DNA of 20,532 nucleotides from positions 1-20,532 of the forward strand of contig JBCCFW010000143.1 in NCBI GenBank assembly GCA_039029535.1. The letters run 5' to 3'. This DNA is from JBCCFW01 sp039029535 (GTDB lineage: Bacteria; Acidobacteriota; JBCCFW01). The notes under the pieces are model-generated. The model worked only from the letters and a program-made list of their open reading frames with translations. It ran no database searches and was not told where the DNA came from. Below are positions 1 through 7,294 of this stretch, piece after piece. Each line of letters starts with the position of its first letter. Position 1 is the first letter of the stretch. The translations under genes were made by a program, and so were the position numbers.

Positions 1-70
1 CGGACCGACTCAACTCCTCCTTCGCTCTCGCTGACACGGTGCGGACCGACGTTTCTCGCGCGACTCGTGC

Positions 71-99
71 TTGACATTCGACGTGTTCGGGCCGACCAT
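71..99 (+). promoter_or_regulatory. Promoter of the methionine-branch operon
   Basis: A perfect -35 hexamer TTGACA (71-76) is followed after exactly 17 nt by GACCAT (94-99), which matches the -10 consensus at positions 2, 5 and 6. Initiation would fall near 105-107, just upstream of the first paired base of the SAM aptamer at 111. The same TTGACA/17-nt layout precedes the trp and cys operons in this window, which strengthens the call. Confidence 0.6.
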
Positions 100-110
100 C
101 CGCCCGATCG

Positions 111-249
111 TTGCATCCAGAGTCCCGGGAGAGCCTCTTGAGGTCCCGGGCGGCAACCGAGCCCACGCAAGGTGGAGCCACGGTGCCCGGACAGCCCCGA
201 CGCGGGGTCCGATGCGGTCGAGACCGTCACTGACGGAACTCGGCAAAAC
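111..249 (+). promoter_or_regulatory. SAM riboswitch, SAM-I/SAM-IV superfamily (variant-like)
   Basis: The aptamer carries the conserved GGCAACC (152-158) and GGTGCC (182-187) cores of the SAM-I/SAM-IV clan. Helices visible by eye: P1 TTGCATC (111-117) with GATGCGG (211-217); P2 CCCGGG (124-129) with CCCGGG (145-150), with a short inner CCT/AGG pairing; P3 CCAC (163-166) with GTGG (172-175); P4 CCCCG (195-199) with CGGGG (203-207), extended by GGA/TCC. Downstream of P1 is P5, CCGTC (224-228) with GACGG (232-236), followed by CGGCAA. A P4 in the SAM-I position plus a P5 in the SAM-IV position fits the described SAM-I/IV variant class better than either parent. It lies directly upstream of methionine-branch genes. 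Class assignment is inference; the clan assignment is firm. Confidence 0.85.
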
Positions 250-290
250 GGTGGGATGAACCCACCCTCCCCGCGTCGCTCCTGACGCTC

Positions 291-318
291 GTCGATGCCT
301 TCGATCGGAGTCATCGAC
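291..318 (+). promoter_or_regulatory. Possible ribosome-binding-site sequestering hairpin (riboswitch expression platform)
   Basis: GTCGATG (291-297) is perfectly complementary to CATCGAC (312-318). The intervening loop contains the Shine-Dalgarno GGAG (307-310) of the ATG at 319. No U-tract follows any hairpin in the leader, so translational rather than transcriptional control by the riboswitch is more likely. A second small hairpin, GGTGGG (250-255) with CCCACC (261-266), lies between aptamer and platform. The switching mechanism is inferred. Confidence 0.45.
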
Positions 319-1521
319 ATGAGCTCGAACCCCACCGACGCGTTCACCCTCTGCCCCCGTCTCGGTCAGTCCGACGGCCATGGGCAGCCCCTCGTCACTC
401 CCCTCGTCCTCTCGACGACCTACTGCCGGGACGACATCGACGCCGACGTCGCCCACGCCTACTCCCGCGAGTCCAACCCGACGGTCGCCGCCCTCGAGCA
501 CGCCCTCGGCCAGCTCGAGGACGCCCCCGACGCGGCCTGCTTCGCCACCGGCCTGGCAGCAGAGACGGCGCTCTTCCTCACGCTGCTGAAGCAAGGCGAC
601 CACGTCGCCTGTTCCCGGGCCTGCTACGGCGGGACGACGCGGCTGCTCGAACAGGTGCTGTCCGGGCTCGGCGTCCAGGTCGACTTCGTCGACACCTCCG
701 ACCTCGACGCGGTCGCCGCGGTGCTGCGTCCGAACACCCGCCTGCTCCTGGCCGAGACCCCGGCCAATCCGACGCTGCTGCTCAGCGACCTCCGGGCCCT
801 GGCCGACTTGGCTCACGCCAACGGCACCTTGCTCGCCGTCGACAACACCTTCCTCACGCCCGCCCTCCAGCAGCCGCTCGAGCTGGGCGCCGACGTCTCG
901 GTCACCTCGACGACCAAGTTCATCGAGGGGCACTCGGCCGCGCTGGGCGGAGCGCTCGTCACCCGCGACGAGGACCTCCTCGACCGCATCCGCTTCGTGC
1001 GCAAGTGCACCGGAGCGATCCAGTCGCCGCTGGGTGCTTGGCTCACCTTGCAGGGACTCAAGACCCTGCCGCTGCGTCTCCAGCGTCAGTCCGAGACGGC
1101 GGGGGCCATCGCGACTTGGCTCGCTCAGCGCGAGGACGTGGAGCTCGTTCACTACCCGGGTCTCCCCGACTTCCCGCAAGCGGCGCTGGCCAGACGTCAG
1201 CACCGCGGCGCGCACGGGGCGGTCGTGTCGTTCGAGCCGAAGGGCGGCGCGACGCGAGCGCGAGAGCTCGTGCGGCAACTGAAGCTGGCGCGGCTGGTCG
1301 AGCACGTGGGCTCGGTGGAGACGCTCGTGACGCACTCGGCGTCCATGACCCACGGCGGCGTGCGACCGGAGGAGCGTGAGGCGGTGGGCGTGACCGACGG
1401 CCTGCTGCGCCTGTCCATCGGGCTCGAGCCGGCGGAGACGCTCATCGCCGACCTCGAGCAAGCGCTGGCGTTCAGCCGCGTCGCGACGGAAGGAGGTGCG
1501 TCATGCCCTGCCGTCGCCTGA
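319..1521 (+). CDS. Cystathionine gamma-synthase / O-acylhomoserine sulfhydrylase family PLP enzyme
   Basis: A 400-residue fold-type I PLP enzyme of the Cys/Met metabolism family. It probably replaces the acyl group of an activated homoserine with cysteine or sulfide on the way to methionine. The PLP lysine is K200 in the segment TSTTKFIEGHS. DNTF (about 175-178) and the SVETLVTHSASMTH region near the C-terminus are family signatures, and the length is normal. ATG 319 is chosen because GGAG sits 8 nt upstream; the in-frame ATG at 295 has no ribosome-binding site and would enter the leader hairpin. It is first in an operon behind a SAM riboswitch, which favours a synthetic role (MetB or MetZ type) over cystathionine beta- or gamma-lyase. 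Sequence alone does not fix the acyl or sulfur donor, and no homoserine acyltransferase is in the window. Its end overlaps the next gene by 19 nt. Confidence 0.9.
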   Translation: MSSNPTDAFTLCPRLGQSDGHGQPLVTPLVLSTTYCRDDIDADVAHAYSRESNPTVAALEHALGQLEDAPDAACFATGLAAETALFLTLLKQGDHVACSRACYGGTTRLLEQVLSGLGVQVDFVDTSDLDAVAAVLRPNTRLLLAETPANPTLLLSDLRALADLAHANGTLLAVDNTFLTPALQQPLELGADVSVTSTTKFIEGHSAALGGALVTRDEDLLDRIRFVRKCTGAIQSPLGAWLTLQGLKTLPLRLQRQSETAGAIATWLAQREDVELVHYPGLPDFPQAALARRQHRGAHGAVVSFEPKGGATRARELVRQLKLARLVEHVGSVETLVTHSASMTHGGVRPEEREAVGVTDGLLRLSIGLEPAETLIADLEQALAFSRVATEGGASCPAVA

Positions 1522-3230
1522 ACGTTTGGAAGCTCGGCAGCTCCGTGCTGACCGACACCGTCGGTGTCCGTCGCGCTGCTCACGACGTCTACCGCTCCTG
1601 GGCCGAGGGCGAGTCGCTGGTCCTCGTCGTGTCGGCGCTGTCCGGTCGCACCGACGCGCTGCTCACGTCGGCCCGTGCGGTGAGCCGGCGCTCGGTCTCA
1701 CCCACGCTCGCCGCAGAGGTAGCACGTGGAGAGACCGAGTCGGCCTGCCTGCTCGGGCTCCACCTCGATCGCCTCGGCGTCCCGGTCTCCGTGCTCAGTC
1801 CGGGAGCGCTGTCGCTGCGGGCGTCGGGGCCAGCGCTGGAAGCCGACCCGGTGTCGGTCGACGTCGCGCCCGTGGAGCGAGCGCTCGGCCGGGGCGAGGT
1901 CGTCCTCGTGCCGGGGTACTGCGCGCTCGACGAGGACGGTCGCACGGTCTTGCTCGGGCGCGGCGGCTCGGACCTGTCCGCGCTGTTCCTCGCAGACGCA
2001 CTGAAGGCCGACCGCTGTCTGCTGGCCAAGGACGTCGACGCGCTCTACACCCGCGACCCGCGCTCGGTGGGTCCTCCCTTGCGTCGCTACGCGCGGGCGA
2101 GCTTCGACGACGCGCTGGCTACCGACGGGAGCATCGTCCAACACCGGGCGGTGCGCTTCGCCGCCGCGCGGGGCCGGAGCTTCGGGCTCGGTCGGCTCGG
2201 CGGGCGTCGTCCGACGGTCATCGGCTCGGGATCGACCGAGTTCGGCGACCGACCGGAGTCGAGCCCTAGGACTACCGTGGCCTTGCTCGGGCTCGGCACG
2301 GTCGGTGCGGGCGTGCTCGAGCTGCTGAGCGAACAGGCCGATCGCTTCGAGCTGATCGGTGTTGCCGTGCGCCGGCTCGATGCGACGCGGGACATCGAGG
2401 TGCCGACCTCGTTGCTCACGACGGACACGGCAGCGCTCGCGAGCTCGGGTGCGGACCTGGTCGTCGACACGACCGGGAGCCCGGAGGCCGCGACGTGGTT
2501 CCGCTCGGCGATCGCGCATGGGAGTCGGGTCGTCACGGCGGACAAGGCCGCGCTGGCGGCTGCCGAGCCTGCGTGGCTGCTGTCCTCGCTCGGTGGTGCG
2601 CTTCGCGGCTCGGCCGCCGCCGGCGGATCAGTGCCGGTGTTGGAGCGACTGGCCGAGGGTCGTGCCGTGCGATCGGTGCGTGGGTTGCTCAACGGCACGA
2701 CGAACTTCGTCCTCGACGAGCTGCAGGGCGGCCGGTCGCTCGACGAGGCGCTGACAGAAGCCCGGGCCGCTGGCTACGCCGAGGAAGATGCCAGCCGCGA
2801 CCTGCACGGGCTGGACGCGGCTGCGAAGCTCATCGTCATCGCGCGGACGCTCGGTGACGAGACCTTGGCGATCGACGATGTCGGACGTGACGAGCTCGGT
2901 CCGGAGACGGTGGCTCGCTTGCGGTCGGCCTGGGAGCGTGGCGCGGTCGTGCGTCAGGTGGCGACGCTGGAGTCGGACGACGACGGCAGGCTTCGAGCTC
3001 GTGTCGAGTTGGCCGAGCTCAACGGTGACGACCCGCTGCACGACGTCTGCGGCGTGGAGGCCGCCGTCGTCATCGAGCTGGCCGACGGTGAGCACGAGCT
3101 GCTACACGGCTTCGGTGCAGGACGCTGGCCGACGGCGGCGTCGGTGCTCGGTGACGTGTTGGCGCTGACGCAGGAGATCGAGGCCGAGCGCGAAGCTCTC
3201 ACGACGGCGGAGGTGTCCGATGTCGCGTGA
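1503..3230 (+). CDS. Bifunctional aspartokinase-homoserine dehydrogenase, compact, without ACT domains
   Basis: A 575-residue fusion. Residues 1 to about 240 form the aspartokinase catalytic domain: KLGSS at 10-14, VVSALSGRTDALL at 42-54, GRGGSD at 152-157 and KDVDALYTRDPR at 176-187. Residues about 258-560 form homoserine dehydrogenase: dinucleotide loop GLGTVGAG at 263-270, TADK at 345-348, LNGTTNFVLDEL at 396-407, and D438/K442, which align with the catalytic Asp/Lys pair of the family. The protein phosphorylates aspartate and, after the Asd step, reduces aspartate semialdehyde to homoserine. Enteric ThrA/MetL are over 800 residues because of a regulatory interface domain; here the kinase runs straight into the dehydrogenase and the C-terminus ends right after the catalytic domain. 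Allosteric control therefore seems missing. An excellent AGGAGGT (1491-1497) precedes ATG 1503. Overlaps both neighbours. Confidence 0.92.
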   Translation: MPCRRLNVWKLGSSVLTDTVGVRRAAHDVYRSWAEGESLVLVVSALSGRTDALLTSARAVSRRSVSPTLAAEVARGETESACLLGLHLDRLGVPVSVLSPGALSLRASGPALEADPVSVDVAPVERALGRGEVVLVPGYCALDEDGRTVLLGRGGSDLSALFLADALKADRCLLAKDVDALYTRDPRSVGPPLRRYARASFDDALATDGSIVQHRAVRFAAARGRSFGLGRLGGRRPTVIGSGSTEFGDRPESSPRTTVALLGLGTVGAGVLELLSEQADRFELIGVAVRRLDATRDIEVPTSLLTTDTAALASSGADLVVDTTGSPEAATWFRSAIAHGSRVVTADKAALAAAEPAWLLSSLGGALRGSAAAGGSVPVLERLAEGRAVRSVRGLLNGTTNFVLDELQGGRSLDEALTEARAAGYAEEDASRDLHGLDAAAKLIVIARTLGDETLAIDDVGRDELGPETVARLRSAWERGAVVRQVATLESDDDGRLRARVELAELNGDDPLHDVCGVEAAVVIELADGEHELLHGFGAGRWPTAASVLGDVLALTQEIEAEREALTTAEVSDVA

Positions 3231-4274
3231 GACTCCACGAGTCGTGCTCGTCGGGGCGACCGCGCGGTCGGTCAGGAGATGCTGCGGCTGCTGATCGAGC
3301 GGGGTCATCCGCTCGATCGACTGACCGCGCTGGGCTCGGCACGTCGGGGTCGCACCACGCTCGCCGTGGCGGGCGTCGACGTACCGGTCGTGCCGGCCTG
3401 CTCCGAGGAGCTGTCCGGAGCCGACGTCGTCCTGCTGGCGGTGCCGGCCGAGGAGGCACCCCACTGGGCGACGGTCGGGCTGGCGGCCGGAGCGCGGGTC
3501 GTCGACAGCTCGTCGGCCTTCCGCTCCGACCCCGACGTGCCGCTGGTCGTGCCGGAGGTCAACGACGACGAGGTGCCGCTCGACCCGCTCGTGCCGGGGC
3601 TGCTGGCCAGCCCCAACTGCTCGACCATCCTGCTGACGGTCGTGCTGAGCCCGCTGCGTTCGCGCTTCGGGATCGAGCGCGTGGTGGTGTCGACCTACCA
3701 GGCCGTGTCGGGAGCGGGTGCGGCCGCGATGGACGAGCTGACCACGCAGGCGTCGGCCGTGCTGGCCGGTGAGCCGGCGTTGCCGCGGGTGTTCCCCGAG
3801 CCCTGTGCGTTCAACGTGTTCAGCCACGAGTCAGCCGTGGATGAGGTGACGGGACTCAACGGTGAGGAGCGGAAGATGATCGACGAGGTCCGCCGGCTGT
3901 GGCGCGACTCGTCGGTCGAGGTCGTGCCGACCTGCATCCGCGTGCCCGTGCTGCGGTCGCACTCGGAGTCGGTGCTCGTGCGGTGGAAGGAGCCGGCGAC
4001 AATGGCCGAGGTCCGTGAGGTGCTGAGTGAGGCGCCGGGCGTGCGGTTGATCGACGACCGGGCTTCGGGTCGGTTTCCCACTCCGCGGGGAGCGACCGAG
4101 CGGGACGAGATCGACGTGGGGCGAGTGCGTGCGGCAGTCGTCGATGGAGAACCGACGGGGCCGCAGCACGAGCACTGCCTGTGGCTGTGTGGAGATCAGC
4201 TCAGGAAGGGGGCGGCACTGAATGCGTTGCAGGTCGCGGGGTTGGTGGCAGCGCGGGAGGTGACGGTGGCGTGA
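3220..4274 (+). CDS. asd: Aspartate-semialdehyde dehydrogenase, frameshifted near the 5' end
   Basis: Reduces aspartyl phosphate to aspartate semialdehyde, the step between the two halves of the preceding fusion. Translation from ATG 3220 gives MSRETPRVVLVGAT and then runs out of frame to a stop within about ten codons. From 3264 the +1-shifted frame continues through the rest of the protein to 4274. Only two bases (GC, 3262-3263) stand where a glycine codon of the GATGAVG NADP-binding loop is expected, so one G appears deleted. Repaired, the protein is 351 residues, normal for the family. The catalytic cysteine lies in SPNCSTI (C134 of the repaired protein), and YQAVSGAGAAAMDEL, FNVFSHE, EERKMIDE and RSHSE are intact. 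Without repair, translation could start only at ATG 3279 and would lose the NADP loop. Sequencing error or recent mutation cannot be told apart here. ATG 3220 overlaps the upstream stop by 11 nt. Confidence 0.88.
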
Positions 4275-4357
4275 GGGCGGCGCCTCGCGCTCGTCTTCGC
4301 GTCGCGTTCCGCGTCGCTCGACTCGCGCTCGGGAGAACACGGCAGGTCGCCGCACGC

Positions 4358-4423
4358 GTGGGGTGGACTCGGCCGGTGAGCGGGCGGCTCCGCCGCCACG
4401 CCACTCGGCGCTCGCCACCCCAC
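4358..4423. terminator. Nested inverted repeat between convergent genes (possible bidirectional terminator)
   Basis: In the 151-nt gap between asd and the convergent TIR-kinase gene, GTGGGGTGG (4358-4366) is perfectly complementary to CCACCCCAC (4415-4423). Inside it GGCGGC (4383-4388) pairs with GCCGCC (4392-4397) around a TCC loop. There is no U-tract on either strand, so this is not a textbook intrinsic terminator; a strong GC-rich hairpin in a convergent gap still suggests termination or transcript-end protection. Confidence 0.35.
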
Positions 4424-4425
4424 CG

Positions 4426-6552
4426 CTACGGCACCTGAACTGGAACCTGACCTCGGGACAAGCGGAAGCCCAGGGACCTCCAGCGGTAGCCCGGGTGGTC
4501 CCGGAGCCGGTACGCCGCGCGGCAGTGCCTCGCGGAGTTGTCCCACGACCCGCCGCGGATCACGCGGGACGAGCCCATCTCGTCGCTACACCACTCCCAG
4601 ACGTTGCCATGCATGTCGTGGAGACCGAATGGGTTGCCTTCCAGCTCTCCCACGACATGCGACCGGCCTTCCGAGTTCTCGTCGTACCAGCCCACCCTGG
4701 CCAGGTCCTCCTCGTCGTCTCCCGACCAGTACCGCGTCGTGGTGCCTGCCCGACAGGCCCACTCCCACTCGGCCTCAGTCGGGAGACGAACACCGGCCCA
4801 CTCGCAGAAGGCCTGGGCGTCATGCCAAGTCACGCCAACCACCGGCTGGCGTGGATCATAGAATCTCTCGTTCTCCCAGTCTTGCGGCTTCTCTCGGTTC
4901 GAGTCCTCCTCCAGGAACCGCCCATACTCCTCGTTCGTCACCGGAAAGCGTCCGAGCCAGAAGTCAGCGACGTCGACCTCGCGCTGCGTCTCGTTGTCTC
5001 GACGTCCTTCCTCGTCTTCTGGCGACCCCATGACGTAGCGCCCTGCCGGAATCCGCACGAGCTCCACGCCCTCACGCTCACTGATCGCCACGTCACCTGT
5101 CGGCGCGCACAGGAACGGTCGGCCCTCGAGTCCGTCGCAGAAGTGCTGCACGGACTTCGACCGGTCGTTCGGTCGGGTGGCCAGCGCTCGCAACACGGCT
5201 GCCCGCACGTGCCCGTTCTTGACCGACTCACGAACGAACGCTCTCCGAGCCTTCTCATCGAACATGTCCGGATACGGCGGGTCCTCACCAGCTAGCAAGA
5301 ACAGCAGCGTCATCGCCAGCGAGTAGGTGTCCGCGCTGGCCTCCGCTGCCCCACCCGACTTGAGCTGCTCTGGCGCCGCGTAGACGGCCGTCCCCAGCCC
5401 CGCCCGTGTCTGCGTGTAGCCATGAGAGTCGGCAGCCCGGACAAGGTCGAAGTCCGCCAGCTTCGCCTGACCATCCGCCGTGAGCAATACGTTGGCCGGC
5501 TTGACGTCGCGATGCACCAGCCCGTGGTCGTGCGCGTGCTGAAGCGCCTCACCCACCTGCGTGATCCACTCGATGGCCTGAGCGGTCTCGACTGCCTCCT
5601 TCTTCACTCGCTGTTCGAGATCGCCACCAGCCAATAGCTCCATGACGAAGTAGTGGTAGCCGTCATCCCCGCCATGCGACTCCAACACCCGCACCACGTG
5701 AGGGTGCGGATGCGCCGCCATGCGAGATGCCCCCCGGAAGAACCGCTCCCGCACGTTCCGGTCCTCGGCGTGCTCGGGCCGCAGGATCTTCACCGCGACC
5801 AGCTCACCGGCCTCCTCGTCGTAGGCCTTCCAGACCTCGCCGAAGCCTCCTCGCCCCAGCCGCTCCAGGAGCTCGTAGCGCTCGGACATCACGTAGCCGG
5901 GCGGAAGCTGTGGACGCGCTCGCTGCTCGTGCTTGACCTGCTTGATCTGGGCGTCGAGCTCCGCAGTGCTCTCGCCCTTCGTCCTCAGCTCGGCCCGGCT
6001 CTTCCGGAGCTCACGCAGGCGCTCCGAGCGGTCCCGGTCACCATCGTCCTGGTGCTCAGGCTTCGGCCGCGCACCACCTGAGGCCCCACCTCCGCCACCC
6101 GGCACCACGCCACTCTTCAACAAGCCCCGCAGCCGCTGCGCGACGTTCAGCCAGGCCTCGTCCCGGTTCGACCAGGTCGTCACCGGCTTCCCGTCCTGCG
6201 GAACGGCCTGGAGCTTTCCGATGTCCGACTGATGCCACTCACAGGGCCGGACGATGATCGGCACGACCCGCGCCTCACCGGCAGCGTGACGCTCGAGCGC
6301 ACGGCCCATCTCGACGTCGAAGCAGTAGTCGGAGGCGACGAAGTCGGCACTCACCAGCAGGAGGACGAGCTCGGCCGCCTCCAGGGCGTCGTGAATCTCC
6401 CCCTTCCATTCGTCGCCCGGCAGGATCTTGCGGTCGGTCCAGGCTTCCAGCATCCCCGTGCGCCGGAGCAGCGCGAGATGGGCCTCCAGCTCCTCGCGGA
6501 GCCCCTCGTCACGATGCGAGTAGCTGATGAACGCGCGAACGGGCCGGGCCAT
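4426..6552 (-). CDS. TIR domain - Ser/Thr protein kinase - FGE-sulfatase domain protein
   Basis: A 708-residue trimodular protein. Residues about 5-145 are a TIR domain: FISYSHRDE at 8-16, and SADFVASDYCFDVEM, where E81 is the candidate NADase glutamate. A charged, coiled-coil-like linker follows (about 170-215). Residues about 225-485 are a protein kinase: Gly loop GRGGFGEV 233-240, VAVK lysine K255, HRDVKPAN 347-354, DFD 367-369 in place of DFG, and AAPE 392-395. Residues about 490-702 are a formylglycine-generating-enzyme/SUMF1 fold ending in RGGSW...SLGFRL. Only one of the two copper-binding cysteines of true FGE is kept (C677), so sulfatase activation is unlikely and a C-type-lectin-like sensing role is inferred. 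No signal peptide or membrane segment is seen. AGGGA lies just upstream of ATG. It is the last gene of a cassette, 70 nt after a protein with a near-identical FGE domain. The substrate or trigger is unknown. Confidence 0.92.
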   Translation of the reverse strand: MARPVRAFISYSHRDEGLREELEAHLALLRRTGMLEAWTDRKILPGDEWKGEIHDALEAAELVLLLVSADFVASDYCFDVEMGRALERHAAGEARVVPIIVRPCEWHQSDIGKLQAVPQDGKPVTTWSNRDEAWLNVAQRLRGLLKSGVVPGGGGGASGGARPKPEHQDDGDRDRSERLRELRKSRAELRTKGESTAELDAQIKQVKHEQRARPQLPPGYVMSERYELLERLGRGGFGEVWKAYDEEAGELVAVKILRPEHAEDRNVRERFFRGASRMAAHPHPHVVRVLESHGGDDGYHYFVMELLAGGDLEQRVKKEAVETAQAIEWITQVGEALQHAHDHGLVHRDVKPANVLLTADGQAKLADFDLVRAADSHGYTQTRAGLGTAVYAAPEQLKSGGAAEASADTYSLAMTLLFLLAGEDPPYPDMFDEKARRAFVRESVKNGHVRAAVLRALATRPNDRSKSVQHFCDGLEGRPFLCAPTGDVAISEREGVELVRIPAGRYVMGSPEDEEGRRDNETQREVDVADFWLGRFPVTNEEYGRFLEEDSNREKPQDWENERFYDPRQPVVGVTWHDAQAFCEWAGVRLPTEAEWEWACRAGTTTRYWSGDDEEDLARVGWYDENSEGRSHVVGELEGNPFGLHDMHGNVWEWCSDEMGSSRVIRGGSWDNSARHCRAAYRLRDHPGYRWRSLGFRLSRGQVPVQVP

Positions 6553-6622
6553 GAGTCCCTCGACAACAGGTCAACGGGGGACATCTTAGACCGGCTGGCC
6601 CAGAAGGCCGGAAAGTCCTCCT

Positions 6623-7294
6623 TCAGCCCGCGTCACGAGCCAGCCGAAACCCCAGCGACGAGGCGAGCTCTTCCCGGTACTCCCAGCTCCGGTGTGCGGA
6701 CCGACAGATCCGGGCCGTGTTCTCCCACGAGCCGCCCCGGTTCACCCAGTAGAAGTCGTCCTCGTCGAGGCACCACTCGTCGACGTTGCCGTGCATGTCG
6801 TGGAGACCGAAAGCGTTCGCCTCCAGCTCCCCGACGTCGTGCAACCTCCCACCCGAGTTGCCCCGATACCAACCCACCCGAGCCAGGTCGTCCTCGCCGT
6901 CACCCGACCAGTAGCGGGTCGTCGTCCCTGCCCGGCAGGCCCACTCCCACTCGGCCTCGGCCGGCAGCCGTCCGCCCGCCCACGAGCAGAATGCCCGAGC
7001 GGCGTCCCAGGTCACGCCCACCACGGGCTGACGGGGTTGACTGAGCTCTTCGTGATCCCAGAACGCCGGCTCGAAGTCCGCACCCGAGTCCGCGAGGAAC
7101 CGGCCGTACTCTTCATTCGTCACCGCATGACGTCCGAGCCAGAAGACGCCGACCTCGACCTCGCGCTGGGTCTCGTCGTCGTTGCGACCCTCCTCGTCCT
7201 CTGGCGTTCCCATGACGAAGCGCCCACCGGGGATTCGCACGAGCTCCACGCCCCCACGCTCCGACAGCTCGGTCTCGCCAGGCTCCTGGCTCAT
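6623..7294 (-). CDS. Stand-alone FGE-sulfatase (SUMF1-like) domain protein
   Basis: A 223-residue protein made of one formylglycine-generating-enzyme fold. Landmarks: GGVELVRIPGGRFVMG 14-29, FWLGRHAVTNEEYGRFL 51-67, AEAEWEWACRAGTTTRYWSG 112-131, FGLHDMHGNVDEW 162-174, RGGSW 186-190 and SLGFRL 213-218. It aligns almost position by position with the C-terminal domain of the neighbouring TIR-kinase protein, which points to duplication within the cassette. As there, the residue two after the RGGSW tryptophan is Asn rather than the first catalytic Cys of FGE; the second Cys (C197) is present, so oxidase activity is doubtful. ATG 7294 is chosen because it forms an ATGA overlap with the upstream stop and has GAGGGG before it; an upstream in-frame start at 7345 would lie inside the preceding gene. 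It could act as a partner or decoy of the kinase's sensor domain (inference). Confidence 0.88.
   Translation of the reverse strand: MSQEPGETELSERGGVELVRIPGGRFVMGTPEDEEGRNDDETQREVEVGVFWLGRHAVTNEEYGRFLADSGADFEPAFWDHEELSQPRQPVVGVTWDAARAFCSWAGGRLPAEAEWEWACRAGTTTRYWSGDGEDDLARVGWYRGNSGGRLHDVGELEANAFGLHDMHGNVDEWCLDEDDFYWVNRGGSWENTARICRSAHRSWEYREELASSLGFRLARDAG

Noticed and set aside
1..37. Possible start of a divergent minus-strand gene (GTG at 37, reading VSARAKEELSRS)
   Set aside because: Only twelve codons are inside the window, there is no ribosome-binding site, and a random open run of this length is unremarkable.
42..50. Direct repeat CGGACCGAC at 1-9 and 42-50
   Set aside because: Nine bases at this GC content in a short interval; no further copies or flanking mobile-element signs.
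10..1461. Long open frame of 483 codons antisense to the PLP enzyme gene
   Set aside because: It is an antisense shadow of GC-rich codon use; the + strand frame has clear family motifs and a ribosome-binding site, and the antisense product is Arg/Gly/Glu-rich without any recognisable domain.
3220..3281. Programmed frameshift in asd
   Set aside because: No slippery heptamer or stimulatory structure is evident, and Asd is not known to be made this way; a 1-nt deletion explains it more simply.
6553..6622. Retroelement template repeat or small RNA between the two FGE genes
   Set aside because: The 70-nt gap shows only a GC-rich palindromic stretch and the ribosome-binding region of the TIR-kinase gene; it does not resemble the 3' ends of the FGE genes.
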